A stretch of DNA of 64,000 nt from Micromonospora carbonacea (GTDB taxonomy: Bacteria; Actinomycetota; Actinomycetes; Mycobacteriales; Micromonosporaceae). Positions 7,307-16,779 of the stretch are shown piece after piece. Under the pieces are notes generated by a model, which worked only from the letters and a program-made list of their open reading frames with translations, did no database searches and was not told the origin of the DNA. How positions within the stretch are numbered: the stretch's first letter is position 1; each line of letters begins with the position of its first letter. Made by a program: the position numbers and the translations under genes. The stretch lies in contig NZ_JACHMZ010000001.1 of the NCBI RefSeq assembly GCF_014205165.1, positions 6,368,501 through 6,432,500 on the forward strand, read 5' to 3'.

Positions 7307-8298
7307 CCGGGTGCTCCGGGGGTGAGCCGGTGGTGGCAGGCGACCCGCCCCGGGCCGTCGGGCACGAGGCGGGGTGGCGTGCGGCAGGCGTCGCCGGCGT
7401 GGGGGCAGCGTGGGGCGAAGGCGCAGCCGTCGGGCAGGTCGGTGAGCATGGGCGGATGACCGGGCACGGGCGTGAAGGCCCGGTCCGGCAGGGCGTCGAG
7501 CAGCCCGGCGGTGTAGGGGTGGGCGGGGGCGTCGAACAGGGCGGCGGTGGGGCGGTGTTCGACGATGCGGCTGGCGTACATGACGGCGACGGTGTCGGCG
7601 ACGCGGCGGGCGGCGGCAAGGTCGTGGGTGATGAGCAGGACGGCCGCGCCGCTGTCGCAGCGGCGGCGCAGCAGGTCGAGGGTGTGGTCGACCAGGGGCC
7701 GGTCGAGGCCGGTGGTGGGTTCGTCGGCGAGCAGCAGCGGCGGGTCGGGCGCGAGGGCCAGGGCGGTGGCCAGCCGCTGGGCCGTGCCGCCGGACAGCTC
7801 GTGGGGGTAGCGGTCCAGGTCGCCGGGGTCGAGTCCGACGGCGGCGGCGATCCGGTCGGCGGCGGCGGGGGCGGCGCGGCGGGCATGCCCGTGGGCGCGC
7901 AGCGTCTCCTCCAGCAGCCGCCGGCCGCTGCGCACCGGGGTGAGCGCGGTGGCGGGGCTCTGCGGGACGAGGCCGACGACGCGGCCGCGCACGTGGCGGG
8001 CGAGGTGTCGTTCACCGGCGTCGACCAGGTCGACGGGACGGCCGCCCGGCGGGTGCAGGTGGGCGCGGCCGGTGACGGTGGCGTTGCGCGGCAGCAGGCC
8101 GAGCAGGGCATGGGCGAGGACGGACTTTCCGCAGCCGGACTCACCGACGACGGCCAGCAGCTCGCCCGGGCGCAGGGTGAGGCTCAGGTCGGTGACGGCG
8201 TGCACGGTGCCGCCCGGGAGGCGGAAGCGGACGGTGAGCCCGTCGACGCCCAGCAGGGCCGCCGCGCGGCGGGTGTCGGTGCGGACGGCGGCGGTCAC
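7303..8298 (-). CDS. nikD: ABC transporter ATPase, NikD/DppD type
   Basis: The 331-residue ATPase has Walker A (GESGCGKS), signature LSGGTAQRLATALAL, Walker B (LLLADEPTTGLD) and the switch ITHD. The C-terminal extension with the Cys pattern CAFAPRCPHAGDAC (about residue 295-310) is the oligopeptide/nickel ATPase tail, which in relatives can carry a metal cluster. The GTG start at 8298 overlaps the stop of the permease gene (GTGA); reading further upstream only continues into the permease in another frame. It energises import together with the smaller ATPase. Confidence 0.78.
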   Translation of the reverse strand: MTAAVRTDTRRAAALLGVDGLTVRFRLPGGTVHAVTDLSLTLRPGELLAVVGESGCGKSVLAHALLGLLPRNATVTGRAHLHPPGGRPVDLVDAGERHLARHVRGRVVGLVPQSPATALTPVRSGRRLLEETLRAHGHARRAAPAAADRIAAAVGLDPGDLDRYPHELSGGTAQRLATALALAPDPPLLLADEPTTGLDRPLVDHTLDLLRRRCDSGAAVLLITHDLAAARRVADTVAVMYASRIVEHRPTAALFDAPAHPYTAGLLDALPDRAFTPVPGHPPMLTDLPDGCAFAPRCPHAGDACRTPPRLVPDGPGRVACHHRLTPGAPG

Positions 8299-9194
8299 AG
8301 GTGCAGCTCCGCCCGGACGCGGGGGTCGAGGCGGTCGCGCCAGCGGCCGGTGAGCACGGCGAGGGCGAGGGTGACCGCCACGAGGAGGAGGCCGGGGACG
8401 ATGCTGGCCCACCAGGCGCCGGTGAGCAGGGACCGCTGCCCGTCGTTGATCATGTTGCCGATGGAGGCGAGGTGCGGGGGCAGCCCGAGGCCGAGGAAGG
8501 ACAGGGCGGTCTCGTGCCAGACGGCGTGCGGCACCATCAGGGTGGTGGCCAGGGCCAGCCGCGGCAGGACGTGCGGCAGCAGGTGCCGGGTGAGCACCCG
8601 GGCGCGGGAGGCCCCGCCGGAGATGGCGGCGTCGACGAACGGGCGGGTGCGCAGGCTGAGCAGCTCGGAACGGACGATGCGGGCCGTGGACAGCCAGTGC
8701 GTCAGCCCGATCGAGGCGACGACGGCGCCGAGGCTGGGGCGCAGCATCGCGACGACGAAGATGCCCAGCAGCAGGTGCGGCAGGGCGGCGACGGTGTCGA
8801 CGACGCGCATGAGGGCCCGGTCGACCCGGCCGCCGAGGGTGCCGGCGACCGCGCCGACGAGGCCGCCGACGACGGTGGCCACCAGGGCGGCGACCGCGCC
8901 GACCAGCAGCGACACCCGCAGGCCGTAGAGGCTGCGCAGCGCCACGTCGCGGCCGAGGTCGTCGGTGCCGGCCAGGTGGTCGGGCGAGGGCGCGAGGCGG
9001 GTACGGGCGAGGTCCACCGCACTCTGGTCGAGTGGCCACAGCAGCGGCGCGAGCAGGCACGCGGCCACCGCGGCGGCGAGGACGCCGACGGCCGCCCCCG
9101 CGCCGAGGCGGCCACGGCGGGACCGGGCCGGCGGGCGGCGGGCCGGGCGGGTGCGGGTCGGGGTGGCGACCGGCGGCGGGGCGAGGTCAGTCAT
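8295..9194 (-). CDS. nikC: ABC transporter permease, NikC/DppC type
   Basis: The 299-residue permease has an N-terminal Pro/Arg-rich cytoplasmic tail, a first membrane segment (about 32-55), the periplasmic GTDDLGRDV motif characteristic of the DppC/NikC family, and four to five further membrane helices. The coupling loop that contacts the ATPases (GGASRARVLTRHLLPHVLP) is around residue 195-213. The ATG at 9194 overlaps the last codons of the partner permease. It forms the membrane channel with the NikB-type subunit. Confidence 0.78.
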   Translation of the reverse strand: MTDLAPPPVATPTRTRPARRPPARSRRGRLGAGAAVGVLAAAVAACLLAPLLWPLDQSAVDLARTRLAPSPDHLAGTDDLGRDVALRSLYGLRVSLLVGAVAALVATVVGGLVGAVAGTLGGRVDRALMRVVDTVAALPHLLLGIFVVAMLRPSLGAVVASIGLTHWLSTARIVRSELLSLRTRPFVDAAISGGASRARVLTRHLLPHVLPRLALATTLMVPHAVWHETALSFLGLGLPPHLASIGNMINDGQRSLLTGAWWASIVPGLLLVAVTLALAVLTGRWRDRLDPRVRAELHL

Positions 9195-10191
9195 CGAGGC
9201 GTACCCGGGGGTCGGCGGCGGCGTAGGCGAGGTCGGTGGCGAGGTTCGCGGCCAGCACCACGACGGTGGTGGCCAGGGTGGTGGCCGCCAGCAACGGGAA
9301 GTCCGCGCCCAGCGCGGCCGCGACGGTGACCGCGCCGAGGCCGGGCAGGGAGAACACCGTCTCCACCAGGACCGCGCCGCCGACGAGCTCGGGCAGGTGC
9401 GTGCCGACCAGGGTGAGGAACGGCAGCAGCGCGGTGCGCAGCGCGTGGCCGAACAGGACGGTGCGGCCCGGCAGGCCACGGGCGCGGGCGGCCAGCACGT
9501 GATCGTCGCGCAGGCTCTCGGCGACGGCGTCGCGGACGAACAGCACGAACCACGGGGCCTGGGAGACCGCCAGCACCGTCACGGGCAGCACGAGGTGCCG
9601 GGCCACGTCGGCGGGGTCGGTGCCGGTGGCGGTGATGTCGGTGAGCCCGCCGGCGGGCAGCCAGCCGAGGGCGAGGGCGAACACGGCGATCGCCGCGAGG
9701 CCGATCCAGAACACCGGCATCGACTGCACGGCGTACGCGGCGGCGCGCAGCGCCCGGTCGAACCAGCCGCCGCGCCGGTACGCGGCGAGGGTGCCCAGCA
9801 GCACGCTGGCCACCAGGACCAGGGCGAGGGCGGCGCCGACGAGCAGCAGGGTCCAGCCGGCGCGGGCGGCCAGCACGGAGGTGACCGGCTCGTGGCGGCT
9901 CGTGGACCAGCCCAGGTCGCCGCGCAGCAGGTTGCCGATCCAGCGGGCGTACTGCACCGGCAGCGGGTCGTCGACGCCCCAGTTCGCGCGGAGCTGGGCA
10001 AGGTTCTCCTCGCTGGTGGTGAACGCCGCCGCGCCCGCGTACTGCTGGGCGGGGTCGATCGGGGAGGCCGCGCCGAGGGCGAACATGCCCATGCTGGTCG
10101 CGGCCAGCACGGGCACGGCCACCAGCAGCCGCCGCCGGACCACCGCCCCGGCCCCGGCCAGCCGCCGACGCCCGGCCGTCGCCGCGGTCAC
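9187..10191 (-). CDS. nikB: ABC transporter permease, NikB/DppB type
   Basis: The 334-residue permease shows the DppB/NikB layout: membrane segment near the N-terminus (VAVPVLAATSMGMFALG), the QYARWIGNLLRGDLGWS motif at about 90-106, then five helices and the ATPase-coupling loop ARARGLPGRTVLFGHALR. The family usually begins with a classical first helix and MVPVLL-type loops, which fits. The GTG at 10191 overlaps the binding-protein stop (GTGA), supporting strict stoichiometric expression. Confidence 0.78.
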   Translation of the reverse strand: MTAATAGRRRLAGAGAVVRRRLLVAVPVLAATSMGMFALGAASPIDPAQQYAGAAAFTTSEENLAQLRANWGVDDPLPVQYARWIGNLLRGDLGWSTSRHEPVTSVLAARAGWTLLLVGAALALVLVASVLLGTLAAYRRGGWFDRALRAAAYAVQSMPVFWIGLAAIAVFALALGWLPAGGLTDITATGTDPADVARHLVLPVTVLAVSQAPWFVLFVRDAVAESLRDDHVLAARARGLPGRTVLFGHALRTALLPFLTLVGTHLPELVGGAVLVETVFSLPGLGAVTVAAALGADFPLLAATTLATTVVVLAANLATDLAYAAADPRVRLDD

Positions 10192-11783
10192 GGCTGCTTC
10201 GTCCAGGCGTGCACGTTCCACCAGAGGCTGTTGGCGACGTCGTGCTCGTGCGGCTCCACCCGCGGCGTCACGCCCGTCACGGTGTCCTTCACGACGTAGG
10301 TGTGCTGGAGGTAGGTGAGGAACACCCACGGCACGTCGGCGGCGAGCTGCTGCTGGAAGGTGGCGTAGGCGGCCCTGCGGACGGCCGGGTCGGCGCTGTC
10401 GCGGCCCTGCTGCAACGCGCGGTCGGCGACGGCGGACCGGTAGGAGCCGGGGTTGAAGAAGCCCTGCCCGGCGAAGGCCGAGCCGAACAGCTTGTAGGAG
10501 ACGAAATCCGGGTCGTACGGGGTGCCGTAGCCCATGACCAGCGCGTCGGTCCCCATCCGTGGGGTGATCGCGTCCCAGGTCAGCCCCTCCGGGGTGACCT
10601 TGACGCCGACCTTCTTCGCGTCGGCGGTGACGGCGAGGGCGAACTCCTTGCGCAGGCTGTCGGTGGCCGGGTACATCAGCGTGAACGCGGCCTGCCGGCC
10701 GTCCCTGACCCGGATGCCGTCCGGGCCGGGCCGCCAGCCGGCGGCGTCCAGGGTGGCGGTCGCGGTGGCCGGGTCGGCGGCGGGCCTGCCGGCGGTCGAC
10801 GGCGCGGCGAACTCCGAGGAGGGCGGCACCGGCCCGAACGCCGGCTCCCCCGCGCCGCCGAGCACGCCGGTCACCATGGCCTGCCGGTCCACCGCCGCGT
10901 TCAGGGCCCGCCGGATCGCCAGGTCGCCGGTGACCGGACCGCCCATGGGCAGCATCACGCCCCGGTAGTCGGCGGTCGGGACCCGGTGCACCCGGTAGCC
11001 GCCCTGCCCGTCGAAGCCGGTGGCGAGCCTGGGCGGCAGCTCGGCCGCGTCGAACTCCCCGGCCCGCATCCGCTGGGCGCGCACGTTGTCGTCGGCGACG
11101 AACGCCACCACGACACCCGGGTTCTTCGGCCTGCCGCCCCAGTGCTTGTCGTTGGCGGCCAGGACGAGCCGGTCCCCCGGCGTCCACGACGTCACCCGGT
11201 ACGGGCCGGTGCCGACCGGCTTGCGGTTGAACCCCGCCTTGTTGACGTCCTGCCCGACGAACGCCTTCGCCGGCACGACGCCCAGCGCCAGTCGTTGCAG
11301 GAACGGCGCGTACGGGTGTTTCAGGGTGAACACCACGGTGGCCGGGTCGGGTGCGGCCACGGAGGCGAGCATGTCCAGGTCCGAGCGGAGGGTGGAGTCG
11401 ACCTTCGGGTCCAGCACCGTCCGATAGGTGAAGACGACGTCCTCGGCGGTGAGCGGGGTGCCGTCGTGGAACAGCACGCCCTCGCGCAGCCTGGCCGTCA
11501 CGGTCCTGCCGTCCGCCGACACGGTCGGCAGCTCGCGGGCCAGGGCCGGCACCAGCCGGTTGCCGGCGTCCCGGGCGACCAGCCCGTCGAAGATCAGCGA
11601 CGCGCCGTCGACGCCGTAGTTCAGCACCGGGTTGAGGGTGTCCGGCTCACCGGCGGTGGCCACCACCAGCGTGCCGGCGTCGCCCGTCCCGCCGGACGAT
11701 GTCGCCCCCGACGAGCAACCGGCGACGGCGAGCAGGGCGGCGACGGCCGTCGCCGTCACGCGCGCGGGCAGGGGCCTGACCAT
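10188..11783 (-). CDS. nikA: solute-binding lipoprotein, NikA/DppA family
   Basis: The 531-residue lipoprotein captures the substrate outside the cell. It has a signal peptide ending in a lipobox (LLAVAGC, Cys about residue 23) and the SBP_bac_5 fold (GEPDTLNPVLNYG near the N-terminus; RALNAAVDRQAMV around 310). The ATG at 11783 has a GAGGAG ribosome site. Length and layout fit NikA or DppA. The operator over its promoter matches the Nur (nickel-responsive Fur family) pattern, which favours nickel; family alone would not separate nickel from peptides. It is first in a five-gene operon. Confidence 0.72.
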   Translation of the reverse strand: MVRPLPARVTATAVAALLAVAGCSSGATSSGGTGDAGTLVVATAGEPDTLNPVLNYGVDGASLIFDGLVARDAGNRLVPALARELPTVSADGRTVTARLREGVLFHDGTPLTAEDVVFTYRTVLDPKVDSTLRSDLDMLASVAAPDPATVVFTLKHPYAPFLQRLALGVVPAKAFVGQDVNKAGFNRKPVGTGPYRVTSWTPGDRLVLAANDKHWGGRPKNPGVVVAFVADDNVRAQRMRAGEFDAAELPPRLATGFDGQGGYRVHRVPTADYRGVMLPMGGPVTGDLAIRRALNAAVDRQAMVTGVLGGAGEPAFGPVPPSSEFAAPSTAGRPAADPATATATLDAAGWRPGPDGIRVRDGRQAAFTLMYPATDSLRKEFALAVTADAKKVGVKVTPEGLTWDAITPRMGTDALVMGYGTPYDPDFVSYKLFGSAFAGQGFFNPGSYRSAVADRALQQGRDSADPAVRRAAYATFQQQLAADVPWVFLTYLQHTYVVKDTVTGVTPRVEPHEHDVANSLWWNVHAWTKQP

Positions 11784-11882
11784 GCGGGGCAGCTCCTCGG
11801 ATCCTCGTCGTCGCACGAACCGGGCGGGCCTCCGGCGATGGTTCCGATCATCGCGTCGCCGGAGCACCCGCCCACTGATGCC

Positions 11883-11911
11883 ACTATCGCGCAGTTGCCA
11901 ACTCTTGGCAA
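11883..11911 (-). promoter_or_regulatory. nik-type operon promoter with Nur-like box
   Basis: On the minus strand a -35 TTGCCA (11911-11906) and -10 GATAGT (11888-11883) are separated by 17 bases. A perfect palindrome TTGCCAACTCTTGGCAA (11895-11911) covers the -35 and half of the spacer. It fits the published Nur pattern TTGCnn-N5-nnGCAA. Binding would block transcription of the importer operon when nickel is plentiful; this is inference from pattern match. Confidence 0.6.
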
Positions 11912-12048
11912 TAACCTCATTGGGGCGTCACGCGAGACGGCACGACTCGCGTACGGCCCGAACGGGCGCGACGGCCGATCGACGAAAGTGAAGCGATCGC
12001 CGATAGTGTTCTCAGCCCCACTGCCCGCGCGTCCCGAAGGGTCCTGTC

Positions 12049-13278
12049 ATGAGCTTTGGTCGTCGGCGGCCGCCGCGAACCGTCGCCGCCGCGCTGCTCC
12101 TCCTCGCCGGGGTGGCCGTCCCCGCCGCTCCCGCCGAGGCGGCCGGGCGGGGGCCGGACCTCGCGGTCGACGCCTCCGGGACGACGATCCCGCTGGGGGT
12201 CGAGCGGAAGGTCGCCCATCTGAAGATCAGCAACCTGGGTGACGAGACCCCGGGCGACGTCGTCGTCAGGGTCCGCCAGCCGCAGGAGGGCCCCGACCCC
12301 CTGCCGGTCACCCTGATCTGGCACTCGGGAGGGGGCGTGGGCGAGTGCGACGGCGACTTCGGCGGGTTCTACTGCCAGTTGTCGCCGGAGCTGATCCCGG
12401 GGCCGGGCGAGACCGTCGACGTGCCCATCGACGCCACCGCCGCCGGGGCCACGGAGCCCTACGCGGGCAGGTTCGAGGTTTCGGTCACCAGCGGGCCGGG
12501 CGAGGACGCGAATCCGGCCGACAACACCCGGTGGTTCCCGCTGGAGCTGGTCGACCAGCCCAGTGCCGACCTCTCGGTGGTCGCCGGGGACGTGAAGCAG
12601 TCGGTGCGGACCGGGGCCGACGGCACGCCCGAGCCCACCGGGACGCTGCGCCCGGGTGAGACGGGCGCGGTGTGGCACACCGTCGCCAACCAGGGCCGGC
12701 GGACGGTCGTCGGGGTACGCGTCACGCTGCGCCTGCCCAAGGGCGCGACCTTCACCAGGCCGCCGGCCCAGTGTGTGCTCTCCGACGCCGGGCGGTCGGC
12801 GGTCTGCACCTACGACAGCCTCACCCTCGTCCCGGCCGCCGAGGACACCGACCCGAACGACGCGGTCCACTCGGCGGTCGAGCTGTTCAACCTGGTGACG
12901 ACTGCGGCGTCCGCCGCCGCCCCGGCGACGCTGCAGGGCGGGACCGTGCAAGTGGAGGGCCTCGCCGAGCGCTCGACGGACGACCGCTCCAAGGCTGCTC
13001 GGGCCGAGCTGCCCGCGAACGCCGTCGCCGTGCGGGTGGCCGACACGGACGACAGCGACAACGAGGACGGGTTCGCCGTGGTGCTGGCCGCGAAGAGCGG
13101 TGACGGCGACGGCGGCGAAGGAGGCGGCGACGGTGGGTTGCCGGTCACCGGGCCGCAGGCCGGGCTGATCGGCGGCATCGGCGTCGCGGCACTGGCGGTC
13201 GGAGGCGTGTTGTTCCTCGCTGCCCGGCGGCGCCGGATGATCCTGGTGACCCCCGAGGACGAGAGGCCAGCAGCCTGA
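12049..13278 (+). CDS. LPXTG-anchored CARDB/DUF11-like surface protein
   Basis: The 409-residue protein has a signal peptide (residues 1-34, Arg-rich start then AALLLLAGVAVP), two immunoglobulin-like CARDB/DUF11-type domains (about 40-160 and 175-300) and a C-terminal sorting signal: LPVTG at about 363, a hydrophobic helix and an RRRR tail. It should be linked to peptidoglycan by a sortase encoded elsewhere. The ATG has GAAGGG about nine bases upstream. Its neighbour across a strong bidirectional hairpin is a second LPVTG protein. Function, perhaps adhesion or wall structure, is not shown. Confidence 0.75.
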   Translation: MSFGRRRPPRTVAAALLLLAGVAVPAAPAEAAGRGPDLAVDASGTTIPLGVERKVAHLKISNLGDETPGDVVVRVRQPQEGPDPLPVTLIWHSGGGVGECDGDFGGFYCQLSPELIPGPGETVDVPIDATAAGATEPYAGRFEVSVTSGPGEDANPADNTRWFPLELVDQPSADLSVVAGDVKQSVRTGADGTPEPTGTLRPGETGAVWHTVANQGRRTVVGVRVTLRLPKGATFTRPPAQCVLSDAGRSAVCTYDSLTLVPAAEDTDPNDAVHSAVELFNLVTTAASAAAPATLQGGTVQVEGLAERSTDDRSKAARAELPANAVAVRVADTDDSDNEDGFAVVLAAKSGDGDGGEGGGDGGLPVTGPQAGLIGGIGVAALAVGGVLFLAARRRRMILVTPEDERPAA

Positions 13279-13395
13279 AGCCTGAGCCCGACTGGATCAG
13301 GTAGTCACGGGGCTCGGCCAGCAATCGGCGGAAGAACGGCTGGCCGACGTCAATGCCACCTCAACCGCTTGAGGCGGAGCCGACAGCCGGGGAAA

Positions 13396-13466
13396 CGGGG
13401 CCGCACCGGGCGATGACGCAGACCCGATGGGGGTCTGCGTCATCGATCCGTCTCGGTGCGGCCCCG
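13396..13466. terminator. bidirectional hairpin terminator
   Basis: Two nested perfect stems: outer arms 13396-13408 and 13454-13466, inner arms 13412-13425 and 13431-13444, closing a five-base loop. It lies between two convergent surface-protein genes and can terminate both. The rest of the 300-base gap (13279-13578) holds nothing else I can recognise. Confidence 0.85.
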
Positions 13467-13578
13467 CTCCATGTGGTCCGGCTCCCCGGGCGGACATTCG
13501 CCCACGATCGCCCTGCGCAGCTCGGCCATCGGTACTCAAAACCTGACGGATTACCTGATCAACGTTCAGGACGAGGCA

Positions 13579-16500
13579 CTAGGCGGTTCGACGCCGACGC
13601 CGGGCCAGCCGGTGACTCATCACGATGAGCGCTCCACCCAGGCCGAGCATGGTCAGTGCGATCGCGGCGTAGCTGGAGATCCGGCTTCCGGTGACGGGCA
13701 GAATGCTCTTACGGACCGTGATGCTTGCCGAGGCAGGAGCGCCTGGGCCGCTCTCGATCGAGGTGGCTGCCGTCGTATTGACCTTCTTCCCCTCGGTCTT
13801 GCCGGTGACGTTCACCGACACCGTGCAACTCCCGTTGGCCGGCAGGGTCGCTCCGGCCAAGCTGATGCTGCTACCGCCGGAAGTCGCGGTGACCGTTGCG
13901 GAGGCGCAGTTGGTCTGCGCGGCGTTGGGCGTGGCGACCACCAGCCCCGCAGGAAGGTTGTCGACGAAACCGACTCCGGTCAGCGACATGGCCGGGTTGG
14001 GGTTGCGGAGGGTGAAGCTCAGTGACGTCGTCCCGTTGAGGGGGATGATGTCATCCTGGAAGGTCTTGGCGATCGTCGGTGCCGCGACAGCGCCGACCGT
14101 GATGCTTGCCGAGGCGGTAGCACCTGGGCCGCTCTCGTTCGAGTCCACCGGACCGCTCGTGTTCACCTTCGTTCCGCTGGTCGTGCCGGTGACGTTCACC
14201 GAGAACGTGCAACTCCCGCCAGCCGGCAACGTCGCACCGGTCAGCCGGATGCTGCTGCCACCGGCGGTCGCGGCGACCGTGCCACTACCGCACGATCCAC
14301 TCACACCGCGGGGAGTAGCTACCACCAGCCCCGCAGGCAGCGCGTCGGTGAAACCGACCCCGGTCAACGAGGTGCGCGCGTTGGGGTTGCTGAGCGTGAA
14401 GACCAATGAGGTCGTCCCGCCAATCGGAATGGTGGCGTCTTCGAAAGCCTTCGAGATCGTCGGCGGCGCGACGACCGCCGCGCCGACCGTGACACTTGCC
14501 GAGGCAGGCAAGCCCGGACCACTCTGGACCGAGGTGACCGCAGCGGTGGTGTTGACCTTCGTTCCGGTGGTTGTGCCGGTGACGTTGACTGACACGGTGC
14601 AGCTCGCGTTGGCCGGCAGGGTGGCGCCGAATAGGCTGATGCTGCTGCTCCCGGCAGTCGCGGCGATCGTGCCGGAGGCGCAGTCGGTTTGCGCGCCATT
14701 GGGAGTGGCGACCACCAGCCCCGCAGGAAGGTTGTCGACGAAGCTGACACCGGTCAGCGTCGTGTTCGCGTTGGGGTTGGTCAGGCTGAACTCCAGCCTC
14801 GTCGTTCCGTTGAGCGGAATGGTCGCGTCCTCGAAAGCCTTGGCGATCGTCGGCGCTCCCGCAACCCTGACGGTGATGCTCGCCGCGGCGGGCGCACCCG
14901 GGCCGCTCTCGTTCGAGTCCACCGGACTTGTCGTGTTGACCTTCGTACCACTGGTCGTGCCGGTCACGTTCACCGAGAACGTGCAACTCCCACCAGCCGG
15001 CAACGTCGCACCAGACAAGCTGATGCTGCCACCACCAGCCCCCGCAGCGATCGTCCCACCACCACACGAACCAGTCAGACCATTCGGAGTGGCCACCACC
15101 AGCCCCGCAGGCAACGCGTCGGTGAAGCCGACCCCGGTCAACGGCGTGCTCGGGTTGGGGTTGCTGAGGGTGAAGCTCAGCGACGTCGTCCCGTCCGCGG
15201 CGATGGTCGTGGCCCCGAAGGCTTTGGCGATCGTGGGTGGCGTGGCGACGGCAACGGTGACGCTCGCCGACGCGACGGCGCCCGGGCCGCTCTCGTTCGA
15301 GTCCACCGGACTTGTCGTGTTGACCTTCGTACCACTGGTCGTGCCGGTCACGTTCACCGAGAACGTGCAACTCCCACCAGCCGGCAACGTCGCACCAGAC
15401 AAGCTGATGCTGCCACCACCAGCCCCCGCAGCAATCGTCCCACCACCACACGAACCAGTCAGACCATTCGGAGTGGCCACCACCAGCCCCGCAGGCAACG
15501 CGTCGGTGAAGCCGACCCCGGTCAACGGCGTATCCACGTTCGGGTTGGTGAGAGTGAAACCCAGCGACGTCGTCCCGCCAGCCGGAATGGTCGCGTCATC
15601 GAAAGCCTTGGCGATCGTCGGCGGCGCGACGACCGCCGCGCCGACCGTGACGCTCGCCGACGCGACGGCGCCCGGGCCGCTCTCGTTCGAGTCCACCGGA
15701 CTTGTCGTGTTGACCTTCGTACCACTGGTCGTGCCGGTCACGTTCACCGAGAACGTGCAACTCCCACCAGCCGGCAACGTCGCACCAGACAAGCTGATGC
15801 TGCCACCACCAGCCCCCGCAGCGACCGTCCCACCACCACACGAACCAGTCAGACCATTCGGAGTGGCCACCACCAGCCCCGCAGGCAACGCGTCGGTGAA
15901 GGTGACGCCAGTCAACGCCGTACCCACGTTGGGGTTGGTGAGGGTGAAGCTCAGCGACGTCGTCCCGTCCGCCGGGATCGTCGCATTTCCGAAAGCCTTC
16001 GAGATGGTCGGTGGCGCAATGGACGCGACGCAGAACGGTCGCGTGATCGTGTTGTGGATCAACGTGACGGCGCCGTTGCGGGCCAACACCCGTCCAGCGA
16101 CGGTGGCTCCCTCACCCAGGGTCGCCGATTGCAGCGCCAGGATGCTTCCGACGAAGACGGTCCGGGTGTTCAGGGTCGCCGAGCTACTGACCTGCCAGAA
16201 CACGTTGCACGCCTGGGCCCCGTTGACCAGGCTGACCCGGCTGTCGACCGCGGTGATCAGATCGGATCCCGCCTGGAAGATGAACACCGAGTTGGGATCG
16301 TTCTGCCCGTCCAGCGTGACGGTGCCGGTCAGAGACATGGTGGCGGGTGACGTGTACACCCCTGCGACCAGGGTTTGGCCGCCGAGCTCGCCGACCGTGC
16401 TGGTCGTGGGCTCGGCCGCCGCGAAGTTGTATGCGGTGGTCAGATCGGCCTGGGCCTGCATCGCCTCTGTGTCACCGACGTGCGTGGCACCGTTCACCAC

Positions 16501-16764
16501 CGGGGCCCCGGTAACCGACGTACCCGGCCAGACACCCAAGTCCCCGTTGATGACCGAAGGACCGACGGGGGGCGGAACGTCGGTGACCGCCTGACCGGCC
16601 AACACCCCGTAGGTCTCGGCAACCCCCAACGGCACCGGGGACTGGGCCCAGGCCGGTGTCCCCACGACACCGACAAGGATCGTCGTAGCGGCGACCGCCC
16701 CCGCCATCAACATCGCGGTAGACCGACGACGCACGCGGTACGCGAGCCAAGCGGATCTCGACAC
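13579..16764 (-). CDS. LPXTG surface protein: DUF3494 plus six repeats
   Basis: The 1061-residue protein has a signal peptide (to about residue 40, ending TPAWA), an ice-binding-like DUF3494 domain (about 45-250, with GPSVINGDLGVWPG and the VFVGSILAL segment), six tandem immunoglobulin-like repeats of about 115-130 residues, each opening with a PTIxKAF motif and containing a DALPAGLVVATPN or DNLPAGLVVATPN strand, and a C-terminal LPVTG signal with hydrophobic helix and RRRRR tail. I prefer GTG 16764 because a GGGGG stretch sits six to seven bases upstream; TTG 16779 is possible. Similar proteins act as adhesins or ice-binding factors; here a stalked adhesin is inferred. Three central repeats are almost identical in DNA. 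Confidence 0.78.
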   Translation of the reverse strand: MSRSAWLAYRVRRRSTAMLMAGAVAATTILVGVVGTPAWAQSPVPLGVAETYGVLAGQAVTDVPPPVGPSVINGDLGVWPGTSVTGAPVVNGATHVGDTEAMQAQADLTTAYNFAAAEPTTSTVGELGGQTLVAGVYTSPATMSLTGTVTLDGQNDPNSVFIFQAGSDLITAVDSRVSLVNGAQACNVFWQVSSSATLNTRTVFVGSILALQSATLGEGATVAGRVLARNGAVTLIHNTITRPFCVASIAPPTISKAFGNATIPADGTTSLSFTLTNPNVGTALTGVTFTDALPAGLVVATPNGLTGSCGGGTVAAGAGGGSISLSGATLPAGGSCTFSVNVTGTTSGTKVNTTSPVDSNESGPGAVASASVTVGAAVVAPPTIAKAFDDATIPAGGTTSLGFTLTNPNVDTPLTGVGFTDALPAGLVVATPNGLTGSCGGGTIAAGAGGGSISLSGATLPAGGSCTFSVNVTGTTSGTKVNTTSPVDSNESGPGAVASASVTVAVATPPTIAKAFGATTIAADGTTSLSFTLSNPNPSTPLTGVGFTDALPAGLVVATPNGLTGSCGGGTIAAGAGGGSISLSGATLPAGGSCTFSVNVTGTTSGTKVNTTSPVDSNESGPGAPAAASITVRVAGAPTIAKAFEDATIPLNGTTRLEFSLTNPNANTTLTGVSFVDNLPAGLVVATPNGAQTDCASGTIAATAGSSSISLFGATLPANASCTVSVNVTGTTTGTKVNTTAAVTSVQSGPGLPASASVTVGAAVVAPPTISKAFEDATIPIGGTTSLVFTLSNPNARTSLTGVGFTDALPAGLVVATPRGVSGSCGSGTVAATAGGSSIRLTGATLPAGGSCTFSVNVTGTTSGTKVNTSGPVDSNESGPGATASASITVGAVAAPTIAKTFQDDIIPLNGTTSLSFTLRNPNPAMSLTGVGFVDNLPAGLVVATPNAAQTNCASATVTATSGGSSISLAGATLPANGSCTVSVNVTGKTEGKKVNTTAATSIESGPGAPASASITVRKSILPVTGSRISSYAAIALTMLGLGGALIVMSHRLARRRRRTA
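14907..15900 (-). repeat. three near-identical intragenic repeats
   Basis: About 230 bases beginning at 14907, 15291 and 15681 are nearly identical, with only a few differences, although the spacing is 384 and 390 bases. They encode the second half of repeats 1-3 of the surface protein; the other three repeats are clearly diverged. This is the pattern left by recent duplication or gene conversion. Confidence 0.85.
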
Positions 16765-16779
16765 GGATGCCCCCACCAA

